Shown here: positions 40,200 to 49,365 of the stretch, one piece after another | Position numbering within the stretch: position 1 is the stretch's first letter | Layout of the letters: each line of letters starts with the position of its first letter | Virus record (IMG/VR): IMGVR_UViG_3300042562_000640 | Span: 1-52,671 of that record | Length of the DNA: 52,671 bases | Strand: one strand, 5' to 3' | Origin: a virus | Program-made: the position numbers and the translations under genes | The notes under the pieces: model-generated | Told to the model about the DNA's origin: nothing | The model's input: only the letters and a program-made list of their open reading frames with translations | The model's database searches: none

Positions 40200-42436
40200 G
40201 CAATTTCTGCAATAAATTTGTTCAAAAGCACACGATTAATTAGCTTTTTCTTTTGATTTGTAATAAAAGCTTTCATAATATCCTTTTTGGACGAATCTTT
40301 TTCAACAGATAATTCGGAATTTTCTACAATCAAATCTTTATTATTTACCAAAAAATACTTGTCATATCCTGCATCTTTTAGATCGTAAAATTTATTCTTT
40401 CGCATAAATGTATAAATCGAATCCACATTCTCAGTAGGCTGACCTGCAGTACCGAGGAATCCTTTAATACCATTTCTGCTAGTATATGAACTAATATAAT
40501 ATCCAACTAAATTTGTACCTGTGCGTTCTTTCAACAAACGAAGTAAAGCAGTAGTCATATGTTCACGGGGTTTTGCATAACCAACTTTACCTGTTTCTTT
40601 ATCAGTTATAATAAGATTATAACCTTTATGCTTGCTTGCATTATATTCGGAAGATATCATACGACCATAAGATCTCTGTTCGCCATTTTTTTCGTCAATC
40701 ACAACTAGCATATCGGTATCGTTAGCTTCGCCATCTGTTAGGAAAATAGTGTTTACTACATCTAATCGATAAGCTGTCTTAAATTCTGGAATGATATAAT
40801 TAGCAAGAACCAATGCTTCATTCAACGGGGTACCTGCTAAACGCAATTCAAGAGGTAATTGGCGTTCACGAAATCTTGCAATTGATGCGTCTGTATGGTT
40901 ATATCTATCTTTAAGATAATATTCATACACTTTACCATATTGAAGCAGACGTGTTTGAGCTGTACGATATTGTTTGCTATCCATAGTATTAGATAATAAC
41001 TGCAACAAACGGAAACTTCTGTCTTCTAAGCAAAGATCTTTCGATCTGCGGGAATACCGAATTTTAGCATTTTTAGGAAAACCTAAATGAGATTCAAATC
41101 CTGCATCGCAGTTTGTAAACGCATAAACTTCAAAAGGAATATTAACCTTGCGACAAAAATCTGCAAGAATCAAAGTTTGTTCAATTGTAGATGTAATGTT
41201 GTTTGTCATTGAACCCGACCAATCAACGAACATTACCATGCCGTGATTCTTGCCGAATGGAATTTTAGTAACACGCTTGAAAAGATCTTCTTTGAATTTA
41301 TATGCGAATACTTTTTCAACATCCAACTCACCTGTCTTAGACACACTTGCTCTGGCAAATTGCGCAGCATTTCGTTTCAATTCAAATTCTTTAACAAGAT
41401 ATTGAATGAATCTTGAATTTGTTTCTTTGTATTCTGATAATAGTGTAGTTGGATTAAATGCGTCGCCTTCTTTCAATGTCATGTCATACGTTGCATTGGC
41501 AACCTGTTCTTTAACAAAGGTTTGATAATTATCAACTGAGGTCCAAGCAGATTGTTCGTATACTTTTTTATAGGATACAATAAAATCTTTAGTATTTACT
41601 AATGGTAAATTGACATAACAGTATGGTCGGATTTCGTCAGAAATAAGGGTTTCTTCTTTTTGACGGAATACTTTGTCTGTGAATGATTCTGGGTCAATAT
41701 CCCTAGTCATTCCACGATATTGTTTTCTCTTTGAATCTAAGTCCTCGTCACCATCCTCATCTTCATCTGAAAAGTCTGAATCATATTCAGAATCAATATC
41801 ATAATCGCCACCTTCGTCTTCACCATCTTCACCATCTTCCCCTGGTTCATATTCAAAATCGTCAAACGAGTTTGTTTGCATTTCTTCTTTGCGAAGCTCA
41901 TAAAGACTTTTGGCAATTCTAAGAACATCATCCCAGTGCGATGCATTATCAATGTCAGTTAAAATTGCTTGTTCATCGGATGAGAAATGAACATTCATAA
42001 AAGGACCAACCTTATAGTGCAGATTAATTCGGTCTATCAATGCCAAGCCATTAATATCCACATCTGCAATACCAAAGAAGTCTTTTTCAATCAGTTCTTT
42101 GTATGCCTTGTAAAAAGCAGAACGAAGACCAGGGTATCGAGATTTAATAGCTTTCTCGATACGTGCATCTTCGATCACATTAAGATATGATTTAAAACCT
42201 TTTGGATGTGATGTGACGGCTGTGTGCCAGCCTTCGGCGGGGGTTTCCCATGCATGACCTACTTCATGACCTACAAGCAAGTCATAAAGTTCAGTGGACA
42301 TTTCTTTCCAGATGGGGAGAACAAGAACTCTGTTCTTGGGATCAAAATAAGCAGTGCTTACATTGCGGTGCTCAACCGAAAGATTTTCTTGAGCTAGAAG
42401 TTTGGCAAGCGTTGACTTTGAATTTGCTAGTGTCAT
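40196..42436 (-). CDS. CobT-like VWA protein with N-terminal zincin-type motif (746 aa)
   Basis: The 746-aa protein starts with a domain holding VGHEVGHAW (His57, Glu58, His61), a metallopeptidase-type H-E-x-x-H, and a possible third ligand in NVIEDAR (about residue 89). A very acidic linker (about 190-240) follows. The C-terminal half is a von Willebrand A domain with the MIDAS motif FVDWSGSMTNN and later IFLTDGEAND. CobT-type VWA proteins work with CobS/MoxR AAA+ partners, encoded next door. Its substrate in phage infection is unknown. Confidence 0.85.
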   Translation of the reverse strand: MTLANSKSTLAKLLAQENLSVEHRNVSTAYFDPKNRVLVLPIWKEMSTELYDLLVGHEVGHAWETPAEGWHTAVTSHPKGFKSYLNVIEDARIEKAIKSRYPGLRSAFYKAYKELIEKDFFGIADVDINGLALIDRINLHYKVGPFMNVHFSSDEQAILTDIDNASHWDDVLRIAKSLYELRKEEMQTNSFDDFEYEPGEDGEDGEDEGGDYDIDSEYDSDFSDEDEDGDEDLDSKRKQYRGMTRDIDPESFTDKVFRQKEETLISDEIRPYCYVNLPLVNTKDFIVSYKKVYEQSAWTSVDNYQTFVKEQVANATYDMTLKEGDAFNPTTLLSEYKETNSRFIQYLVKEFELKRNAAQFARASVSKTGELDVEKVFAYKFKEDLFKRVTKIPFGKNHGMVMFVDWSGSMTNNITSTIEQTLILADFCRKVNIPFEVYAFTNCDAGFESHLGFPKNAKIRYSRRSKDLCLEDRSFRLLQLLSNTMDSKQYRTAQTRLLQYGKVYEYYLKDRYNHTDASIARFRERQLPLELRLAGTPLNEALVLANYIIPEFKTAYRLDVVNTIFLTDGEANDTDMLVVIDEKNGEQRSYGRMISSEYNASKHKGYNLIITDKETGKVGYAKPREHMTTALLRLLKERTGTNLVGYYISSYTSRNGIKGFLGTAGQPTENVDSIYTFMRKNKFYDLKDAGYDKYFLVNNKDLIVENSELSVEKDSSKKDIMKAFITNQKKKLINRVLLNKFIAEIA

Positions 42437-42458
42437 AAGATCTCCTGTCTATAAGACT

Positions 42459-42487
42459 ATTATAACATCTTTCGGGGTAGAAGTCAA
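42459..42487 (-). promoter_or_regulatory. Sigma-70 promoter for the CobT-like gene
   Basis: TTGACT, 17 bases, TATAAT with extended -10 TG (AAAGATGTTATAAT), about 25 bases upstream of the ATG at 42436. Confidence 0.82.
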
Positions 42488-42498
42488 CAGAAATTTTG

Positions 42499-42912
42499 CT
42501 AGTTTGGACGAGTAATCGAAAGTATTTTTTGGATTTGTGCTTCGATAATCGGAGTTCTATTAGGCCATTTAATATAATCTTTATCCGGATTTTTTAATAA
42601 ATTAGCTAATAATGGCAGTATTAATGCCTCAACCTTTTTAAGTTTCTCATTAGAATCTTTATCAACCAAAACCTTATAACTATCAATATCAAAATTAGAA
42701 CCAGCTCCCGCTTTGATTATCTCTTCCATTGAATCAATTTTATTATATACGGAATCTAATTTATCTTTTAATAATGTTAATTCAACAGATACAGAATCAA
42801 CTATATCTTGAGTTTTAACTACTGGTTTTTCTACAATAGACTCTTCTGAATCTACAGCTGTAAATCCAAAATCAAAACCATTATCATATTCAGTCGGAAT
42901 CTTTATTGACAT
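42499..42912 (-). CDS. Coiled-coil phage protein (137 aa)
   Basis: The 137-aa protein has an acidic N-terminus (MSIKIPTEYDNGFDFGF), a predicted coiled coil (about 38-70, VELTLLKDKLDSVYNKIDSME) and a C-terminal region with NLLKNPDKDYIKWPNR. The pattern resembles a conserved T4-like phage protein of unknown function found near gp46/47. It overlaps the deformylase gene by 23 bases. Confidence 0.65.
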   Translation of the reverse strand: MSIKIPTEYDNGFDFGFTAVDSEESIVEKPVVKTQDIVDSVSVELTLLKDKLDSVYNKIDSMEEIIKAGAGSNFDIDSYKVLVDKDSNEKLKKVEALILPLLANLLKNPDKDYIKWPNRTPIIEAQIQKILSITRPN

Positions 42913-43465
42913 TTAGTGCCTCTATCATTGTTTTAACTGCGTATTTTTTAATTATCTTTTTACGCTTATTTTCGAATTTCTTTTTAGCATAATCTAATTT
43001 AAATTTAGAAACTCGGTCGGTATAATCAGTACCATTCATATGGTCATATTCATGTTGGAATATTCTAGCAGTTAATCCATTAAACTCTTGCTCAATTATC
43101 TGCCCCGTTTCATTCTGATATGTAGCTTTAATTTTAATTGGTCTTTTAATACCTAACACAATGCCAGGATAAGATAAACAACCTTCATTAAATAATTCTT
43201 CAATATCACTATATTCTATTATCTCGGGATTAAATACTGCAATTTTAGTTTCACCTAATCCCATTACAAATACTCGCAGGTCTAACCCTACTTGATTTGC
43301 ACTCAAACCTACACCACCTAGTTGTTTCATTCTTTCAAATAAAACAGTAGAAATGCCAGGCGCGCTTTCACCTTCATTGGTAAAATCATAAAGCGCAGGG
43401 GGAGCACGCATTACCTCATTATCGGGTTCAACTAAATTTAATTTGTCTTTTCTTAATATAATCAT
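42890..43465 (-). CDS. def: Peptide deformylase
   Basis: The 191-aa enzyme removes the formyl group from new proteins. All three motifs are present: GVGLSANQVG (Gln58), EGCLSYPG (metal ligand Cys96), and QHEYDHMNG (His138, Glu139, His142). A basic C-terminal tail is typical of marine phage forms. Cyanophage deformylases are known auxiliary genes. Start overlaps gene 46 by ATGA. Confidence 0.95.
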   Translation of the reverse strand: MIILRKDKLNLVEPDNEVMRAPPALYDFTNEGESAPGISTVLFERMKQLGGVGLSANQVGLDLRVFVMGLGETKIAVFNPEIIEYSDIEELFNEGCLSYPGIVLGIKRPIKIKATYQNETGQIIEQEFNGLTARIFQHEYDHMNGTDYTDRVSKFKLDYAKKKFENKRKKIIKKYAVKTMIEALNVNKDSD

Positions 43466-45174
43466 GATATTCTACTAAAATTTTGATACTTTTGAAACTT
43501 AATTACAGACTTAAATTTATCTAGTAGTTGATCGCCTTTATGCGAAATTACAAATACGTTTGTATCTTCACCAATTGTATTTAATAAATTCATTACATAG
43601 TCTGTGCCATTTGTGTCTAATGAAGAATCAAATACTTCATCTAATAATAGTAAATTTGTACTTGCACTATTTTTCATCTTGGCAATTGTTCGCCAAGTAA
43701 ACAATAACGCTAAATCTATTCTTTGTTTTTCGCCTTCACTAAATGAAGCATAACTAAACTCGTCTCTGTGTCTAGATTTAATTACTTCATTAAAAGATTC
43801 ATCCAATTCAAAGTGAACAAAGAAATCCATTGCCGCCAAATACTTATTTACTAATTTATTTATTGCAGGTAAGTATTGACGAATGATCTTTGTTTTAATG
43901 CCGGTATCTTTTAGCAATACACTTGCAATATCTAAATAATGCTTATCTTCTGATAATTTACTTTTTTCCCCTGCAAGTGCGACCACTTCCTTGGCCAAGT
44001 TTTTAAGTTTCCTCGTTTCATCTTCAATGTTTGCCGTATCATTATTGTTGACTGCCAGGTCCGCCTGTAGCTTTTGAATGTATGTTTGAGATGCGATGAT
44101 CTTTGATTGGTATCGAATGATGTTGCTTGTATATTCAGAGATTTTCTTTTCGATCGCATCAATCTCATTAAGTCTAGTTTCAACACCTTCAAGTTGCAAG
44201 CCAAGGGCTTCAATCGCAGATTGCACTTCTTCACGTTTATGTGTATGAAGTTCGATTGCGGATCCTTTGAGATGTTCGTCAAGATCCTGGCTACACGTTG
44301 GACAAACATCGTGGTCGTGGTAAAATTGTATGCTTGTTTCTTGATTAGTAATTCTTTCGGAAAGCTTTCTAAGCAACGCTCCCATCTCCGTACGCTTGTT
44401 ACGCTTCTCATCGGCGTCAGATATAGAGGATTTGCAACTCGTTTCTTTTTCTTGCTCGACCAGCATTCCTGCATTAAGTTGTGATATCTCAGCATTCGAT
44501 TCAAGTATGCGCTTTTGTACATCTTCAACTTTCTTTTGTTTGTCGTTTTCGAGGGTTGCAATATATTGTTGATGCAACTTGACCTTATTTTTACCTAAGG
44601 TAATATCATTTTCAATCTCTGTTATACGAGCTTTTATTTCAGTTGTTTTATCTTTTAATACTGCATTCATAACTGTGAAAATTTGAATGTCTAAAATATC
44701 CTCAATAATTTCACGTCTCGATCCCAATGCTAATTGCATAAAGGGAGTAAATGATGCAGATCCTAATATAACAATCTGAGTGAATGATTTGTAATTTAAT
44801 TTTAAAATACTTTCTTCAAGATACTTTTGATAGTCTCTTGCGGCAGCATCTTGATTCAATAATACGTCATTGCAATAGATTTCAAATATGCCAGGTTTCA
44901 TTCCTCGCACAATTCTATAATCTTTGTTACCGATAGAAAATTCAACCTCAACAACAAGTAACTTGCCGTTGATAGTATTCATTAACTGCGGTTTGTTAAT
45001 ATTCCTAAATGGTTTATTAAAAAGTACAAAACAAATTGCATCTAAAATAGTGCTTTTGCCTGCACCGTTTTCGCCCACAATTAAAGTAGATGAGGATTTA
45101 GTAAAATCTATTTCAGTAAATTGTCCGCCGGTTGATAAGAAGTTTTTCCAACGTATTTTCTTAAATTTTATCAT
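43462..45174 (-). CDS. 46: Recombination endonuclease large subunit, T4 gp46 (SbcC/Rad50-like)
   Basis: The 570-aa ATPase has Walker A GENGAGKST (34-42), long coiled-coil arms and a zinc hook CPTC (Cys291, Cys294). ABC signature FSEGEKQRIDLAL and Walker B LLLLDEVFDSS are at the C-terminal end. With gp47 it resects DNA ends for recombination-dependent replication. It overlaps gp47 by ATGA. Confidence 0.95.
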   Translation of the reverse strand: MIKFKKIRWKNFLSTGGQFTEIDFTKSSSTLIVGENGAGKSTILDAICFVLFNKPFRNINKPQLMNTINGKLLVVEVEFSIGNKDYRIVRGMKPGIFEIYCNDVLLNQDAAARDYQKYLEESILKLNYKSFTQIVILGSASFTPFMQLALGSRREIIEDILDIQIFTVMNAVLKDKTTEIKARITEIENDITLGKNKVKLHQQYIATLENDKQKKVEDVQKRILESNAEISQLNAGMLVEQEKETSCKSSISDADEKRNKRTEMGALLRKLSERITNQETSIQFYHDHDVCPTCSQDLDEHLKGSAIELHTHKREEVQSAIEALGLQLEGVETRLNEIDAIEKKISEYTSNIIRYQSKIIASQTYIQKLQADLAVNNNDTANIEDETRKLKNLAKEVVALAGEKSKLSEDKHYLDIASVLLKDTGIKTKIIRQYLPAINKLVNKYLAAMDFFVHFELDESFNEVIKSRHRDEFSYASFSEGEKQRIDLALLFTWRTIAKMKNSASTNLLLLDEVFDSSLDTNGTDYVMNLLNTIGEDTNVFVISHKGDQLLDKFKSVIKFQKYQNFSRIS

Positions 45175-46226
45175 GCTTCATTATAATGTTGTGCTTCTAC
45201 ATATAAAGTCTTTAGCAAAGTCTTTAACCGCTCTTTGTCAGAATCTGTTTCAACGCTATCTACATAATCAGATAACAATGTCATAGTATCTTCTAGATCA
45301 ATTGAATCATCCAATGCACTAGCTTCAAACTCTGAAAAGTCTTCTATAATTTTTAATTCTATAGGATTGTTTGTATAAATAGCTTCTACAAATTTATCGA
45401 ATTTTAAAATATCTTTTTTGTTAACTACTACGAGTTTAACATACTTGTTAGTAAATATTGACTTGTCAATTAGATTAGGATCTGTCTTTTCATCGTCATA
45501 GTAATGTTTAATAAACATATTAAACGGATTCTGAATAAAATCAAACAAACCAGTATCAGTATCGAAGATGTAAAATCCTTTAGGATCGCCTTCATCGTTC
45601 CAAGCCAGTTCGTATGGAGTACCCAAATATACGATGTTATCTTCGTGCGACCTAGTATGATAATGTCCACTGAAAACAGTATTATAGGTTTTCAGCATTG
45701 CTCGATCCATACCATCATGACTATCAATACCTTTCATCATTTGAAATCCTGATAGCTCAAAATGACCGGCACAAAAATCGGATGCGGATTTAGTTATAAA
45801 GTCTGCAATGTCATTTTCATTTTCTTTACAGATCCAAGGAATAATGTCCATTTGAGCATTGTCAAATTTTAACGTTGTAGGTTCTTGAATGATAGTAATG
45901 TTATCGTAATCTTGTAATAACAAATCTGGAGAATTTACTTTTAGGCTTTCTTTCCAGAATATATCGTGATTGCCAATTAAGGCAATTAGATCCATTTTCT
46001 TTTCAACTATCACATCAAAGAAATATCGTCGTGCCTCAGCAAGAGACATAAAGTTAATATATTTTCTTCTATCAAATAGATCACCTAGTTGCAATATAGT
46101 TTTTATATTGTTTTGTTCTAGATATGGAAAAAGAATCTCGCTATAAAATTTCTCATAATATGCATGGAATGCTTTAGAATCATTCCTAACACCAAAATGA
46201 GTATCGCCCAATAAACAAAGTTTCAT
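45171..46226 (-). CDS. 47: Recombination endonuclease small subunit, T4 gp47 (SbcD/Mre11-like)
   Basis: The 351-aa nuclease begins CLLGDTHFG (Asp8, His10), followed by LGDLFDRR, GNHDIF and the metal-binding FSGHYHTRSHE. It is the Mre11-type partner of gp46. Length and order match T4-like phages. Confidence 0.95.
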   Translation of the reverse strand: MKLCLLGDTHFGVRNDSKAFHAYYEKFYSEILFPYLEQNNIKTILQLGDLFDRRKYINFMSLAEARRYFFDVIVEKKMDLIALIGNHDIFWKESLKVNSPDLLLQDYDNITIIQEPTTLKFDNAQMDIIPWICKENENDIADFITKSASDFCAGHFELSGFQMMKGIDSHDGMDRAMLKTYNTVFSGHYHTRSHEDNIVYLGTPYELAWNDEGDPKGFYIFDTDTGLFDFIQNPFNMFIKHYYDDEKTDPNLIDKSIFTNKYVKLVVVNKKDILKFDKFVEAIYTNNPIELKIIEDFSEFEASALDDSIDLEDTMTLLSDYVDSVETDSDKERLKTLLKTLYVEAQHYNEA

Positions 46227-46229
46227 GTA

Positions 46230-46712
46230 TTAATTAAATTCGTTGTCTTCTCTATGACCAGAACGGCCTGCCATATTAGAATCAGTCTCGCGAACTTCTA
46301 CTCGGCAGCACCAAACTCTTTTAGCTTCTTCGCTGCCGCAATTTGGCAAAAAGATTGTGTTAATATATTCATATAAGAAGTCAGATAAACCTTCACACCC
46401 TGTACGCTCTACTTCTGTGATCTTAGCTAGTTTTAATCTACCCAATTCCAATAGATGTTCGCGCATTGGATCATCTTGTGCAACTAGCAGAGTGTGGTCA
46501 AACCATTCTTCTAGCTTGTCTTTAAGTGGTCGTAGCCCACCAAAATCAGTTACCCAATTACGAGCATCCAATGTATCTGCTTCAAATTCGAAATGAAAAC
46601 TCATGGCATAACCATGAATCAAATTACAATGTGAATCTGCACGCCATTGCCGATATGCAACCGGACCTATTTGTCTATATGTTTTTGTTGAGAAGAATTT
46701 TTTATTTGCCAT
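46230..46712 (-). CDS. queD: 6-carboxy-tetrahydropterin synthase (QueD) family, phage type
   Basis: The 160-aa T-fold protein has YRQWRADSHCNLIHGYAMSF: the catalytic Cys29 and zinc-type His33 of QueD, but HGY replaces the usual HGH. DFGGLRPLKDKL, FDHTLLVA and VEVRETDSN complete the family pattern. QueD turns dihydroneopterin triphosphate into CPH4 in the 7-deazaguanine pathway. The HGY variant is familiar in phage-type members. FolE, which makes its substrate, is at the right edge of the same operon. Confidence 0.88.
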   Translation of the reverse strand: MANKKFFSTKTYRQIGPVAYRQWRADSHCNLIHGYAMSFHFEFEADTLDARNWVTDFGGLRPLKDKLEEWFDHTLLVAQDDPMREHLLELGRLKLAKITEVERTGCEGLSDFLYEYINTIFLPNCGSEEAKRVWCCRVEVRETDSNMAGRSGHREDNEFN

Positions 46713-46750
46713 CTCTTGCCTCTTTAAGTAAGTTTGACGACATGCAGAAT

Positions 46751-47773
46751 TTATAAAGCGGGATGAATGTTCGGGTAAGACCGCTGGTTTGTTAAAGCCT
46801 CATATGTTTGAGAATTATACCATGTGTTTAAAGATGATAAAATATCAGACATATCATATACAGGTGTCCAATCTGCAAGACGTTTAAACATTGTACTATC
46901 AGCAACTAACGATGGAGGATCTCCATCGCGTCGTTTATTAATAAATGTTACAATTTCTTTATTGGTAATTTTTTCTACAAGCATTTGAATTTGTAGATTA
47001 GAATGCCCCTGAAGCATCCCTAAATTATATATGCCTTGAATAGAATTGTCAATAGCTTTTATGTGTGCAAGTGCAATATCTTGAACATGAATATAATCTC
47101 TAATACAAGTTCCGTCGGGCGTATCATAGTCTGCACCATTTAAAGTGAATGATGTATTATGTTTGACTGCTTCAAATAGTTTGGCAAAGATATGTGTTGC
47201 ATTTGGTTCTTGCCCATGCTGACCTTTATCGTCAGCTCCGCATGCATTGAAATATCTAAATGCAGTGAAATTTAAGTTGTGGCATCGATGATACCATTCC
47301 AATAAATGTTCAACCATTAATTTAGATTGACCATAAGGAGAAATAGGATCGACCTTATCGTTTTCCCTCAATGGTGTTTTTGTTGTAGGAATGCCGTAAA
47401 CAGATGCGCTACTACTAAAAATAATCTTAGTCTTTGGAATATGTTTAGCAACGAAATCTAAAAGCAAATTTGTTTTAGATACATTGTTGTGAAAGTAATG
47501 TCCTGGATTTTTCATACTAGGACCAACAAGGCTAGTGCCTGCACAATGAATAATTGCTACAGGATAAACCTTTTTATATAGACTAAACGCATCCATGTCT
47601 GTAAAATCACATTGAAGAAACTCATCTTGAAATGCATCAAGATGATCGTTGTGTCTGTTATCAATACCGATAACTTCGTAGCCTTGTTTCTTTAATTCGA
47701 TGCAAGTCTGGCCGCCGATATAACCGGCAGAACCCGTAACAACGACTAATTTAGTACTTGGCTGCTGGGACAT
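46751..47773 (-). CDS. galE: UDP-glucose 4-epimerase GalE
   Basis: The 340-aa SDR has VVVTGSAGYIGGQTCIELKK, HCAGTSLVGPSMKNPGHYFH, FSSSASVYG, catalytic SPYGQSKLMVEH and FRYFNACGAD, then GTCIRDYIHVQDIA, all GalE. It interconverts UDP-glucose and UDP-galactose. The ATG at 47773 overlaps the adjacent glycosyltransferase by 23 bases, implying that it feeds that enzyme. Longer upstream starts run into the neighbour without benefit. Confidence 0.93.
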   Translation of the reverse strand: MSQQPSTKLVVVTGSAGYIGGQTCIELKKQGYEVIGIDNRHNDHLDAFQDEFLQCDFTDMDAFSLYKKVYPVAIIHCAGTSLVGPSMKNPGHYFHNNVSKTNLLLDFVAKHIPKTKIIFSSSASVYGIPTTKTPLRENDKVDPISPYGQSKLMVEHLLEWYHRCHNLNFTAFRYFNACGADDKGQHGQEPNATHIFAKLFEAVKHNTSFTLNGADYDTPDGTCIRDYIHVQDIALAHIKAIDNSIQGIYNLGMLQGHSNLQIQMLVEKITNKEIVTFINKRRDGDPPSLVADSTMFKRLADWTPVYDMSDILSSLNTWYNSQTYEALTNQRSYPNIHPAL

Positions 47774-48920
47774 GATCTCTATAATCCTTACCGCTACGAT
47801 ACCATTTAGCATTATCCTCAAACATAATATCCAAACAACGATCAATAGTACCAGATGTCCAGTCAGACAACTTGCCTAGATTTGCTCGCTCTTGAACCAG
47901 CAATGTATTTAATTTAAATACTGCGTCATCTTGTGACCATGGAATATAAAGACATTCGCGATCATTAGCAAATGATTCTGGGAAAGATCTATAAGCAGGA
48001 TACAAACAATTTGTACCTAATGCATCTGCCTCTGATGCAGTGTTGCTTACCCAATCCTGCAATGCACAATTAAACAATACTCGAGAATCGCCCAACAATT
48101 CATAATACTCATTCTTTTTAAGATTTTCATAGATTTTAAAATTATGAGTCTTTTCCAATGCTCGCGCGCGAGTCAAATACTTTTCGTTATTACTACGCAA
48201 AGGTCCACCCGATAACACAGCAAATTCTACACCCGGGTTAACTGTATGATATCTTTCAATAAGATCCATAAAGAAATCAGGTTGTTTCTCCTGATCAAAT
48301 CTTGCAGCAAATACCACACGTTGTTTACGCTGATTAAATGGAATACGATTTGCTACACGACTACGAACTTCATCTTTATCAAATGCAAGTCCGGAGATAT
48401 TAAAGATTGGCGCTTCCCAACCTGCAATTTTCATATGAGCAACCATTTCTTCGTTAGATGCAAGTACACCTGTAACAAATTGATCTGTCATTTTCTCATA
48501 AAGACCCATCCACTTCTGCATATCCCATACGTGAACAAAATCATCGGGGTCAATAGATTGTGCAAGACAACGAACAAAAATTCTAGGTTGATATTCGTAG
48601 CTTACTTGATCCATAATATAAGGCAGCGCCTCAATACCGGGAGTAAACATATCTTCAAAAAAGATTGTGTCTTCAAATGTTATTTCGCCAGCTTTCATCT
48701 TCTTAATAAGATTAGCCATTTGTGTCAGCGAATAATAACTACGCCCATGTGCATCAAGCACTTGACCGGTAACAATTGCTTTAGAGTCATCTAGAATATC
48801 ACCATGAATTACTTCATAGTCAATACCTCTGCGTTTAAATGCAGCTTCGCTCCATTGTTGCAATTGTAAAGTATAGCGACCTTCATAAGGTTCTAAACCC
48901 ATATAATATAATTTACTCAC
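47751..48920 (-). CDS. GT-B glycosyltransferase (389 aa), modification cluster
   Basis: I use the GTG start at 48920 because AAAGGA lies 6 bases upstream and the result begins SKLYYMGLEPYEGRYT, a start typical of a phage GT-B family. The C-terminal half has VVFAARFDQEKQPDFFMDLI and FNCALQDWVSNTASEADALG, the usual GT4-like donor site pattern. No membrane segment or signal peptide, so cytoplasmic. It is sandwiched between GalE and the TGT-like cluster, which suggests DNA, pterin-derivative or phage-component glycosylation, rather than LPS. That is inference. Confidence 0.8.
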   Translation of the reverse strand: MSKLYYMGLEPYEGRYTLQLQQWSEAAFKRRGIDYEVIHGDILDDSKAIVTGQVLDAHGRSYYSLTQMANLIKKMKAGEITFEDTIFFEDMFTPGIEALPYIMDQVSYEYQPRIFVRCLAQSIDPDDFVHVWDMQKWMGLYEKMTDQFVTGVLASNEEMVAHMKIAGWEAPIFNISGLAFDKDEVRSRVANRIPFNQRKQRVVFAARFDQEKQPDFFMDLIERYHTVNPGVEFAVLSGGPLRSNNEKYLTRARALEKTHNFKIYENLKKNEYYELLGDSRVLFNCALQDWVSNTASEADALGTNCLYPAYRSFPESFANDRECLYIPWSQDDAVFKLNTLLVQERANLGKLSDWTSGTIDRCLDIMFEDNAKWYRSGKDYRDHVPAAKY

Positions 48921-49365
48921 CTGCTATCCTTTCAAAACTAATTCTGCAACCGTTTTCACCATCTTCTGATACTTCAATAGTATAATCCCTATCAGGCCAT
49001 TGTGCCGCACATTTATCATAAAGCTCACATGCCATCATTTCGCATGACTTATAATCTAAATGTAGTGTGCCATCAGAATACCATCGTTCCATAATGCGTT
49101 TTGCCTGAATAAATTCTACATCTCGATCATCATGAAATACTTCCATCTCTACGCGGAAATGAAAAATATGTCTATGCGGTGTTCCTAAGAATGAAACATC
49201 CAGCCAATCGCCTGTTGCTAATTTAGGATCAGTTGCTGCTTGGGGATATTTATGAATACCCTCTTTACGAAAGGTAACCCAAATAGAACTTTTCTTTTTA
49301 ATTAATTTACTGTGTATAATTGTATCTGTAAAAAATACTGGCTCGTTTGAAATAATATCGGTCAT
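48913..49365 (-). CDS. T-fold-like conserved phage protein near DpdA-like gene (150 aa)
   Basis: The 150-aa protein has GTPHRHIFHFRVEMEVFHDD with H-x-H, then VEFIQAKRIMERWY, LDYKSCEMMACELYDK, and VSEDGENG at the C-terminus. The order H-x-H, V-E-F..K, C-E, V-x-E-D looks like a divergent QueD/6-pyruvoyl-tetrahydropterin-type T-fold with changed residues. Such proteins occur beside phage TGT-like genes. It overlaps the TGT-like gene by ATGA and the next glycosyltransferase by 8 bases. Its role is unproven. Confidence 0.55.
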   Translation of the reverse strand: MTDIISNEPVFFTDTIIHSKLIKKKSSIWVTFRKEGIHKYPQAATDPKLATGDWLDVSFLGTPHRHIFHFRVEMEVFHDDRDVEFIQAKRIMERWYSDGTLHLDYKSCEMMACELYDKCAAQWPDRDYTIEVSEDGENGCRISFERIAGE

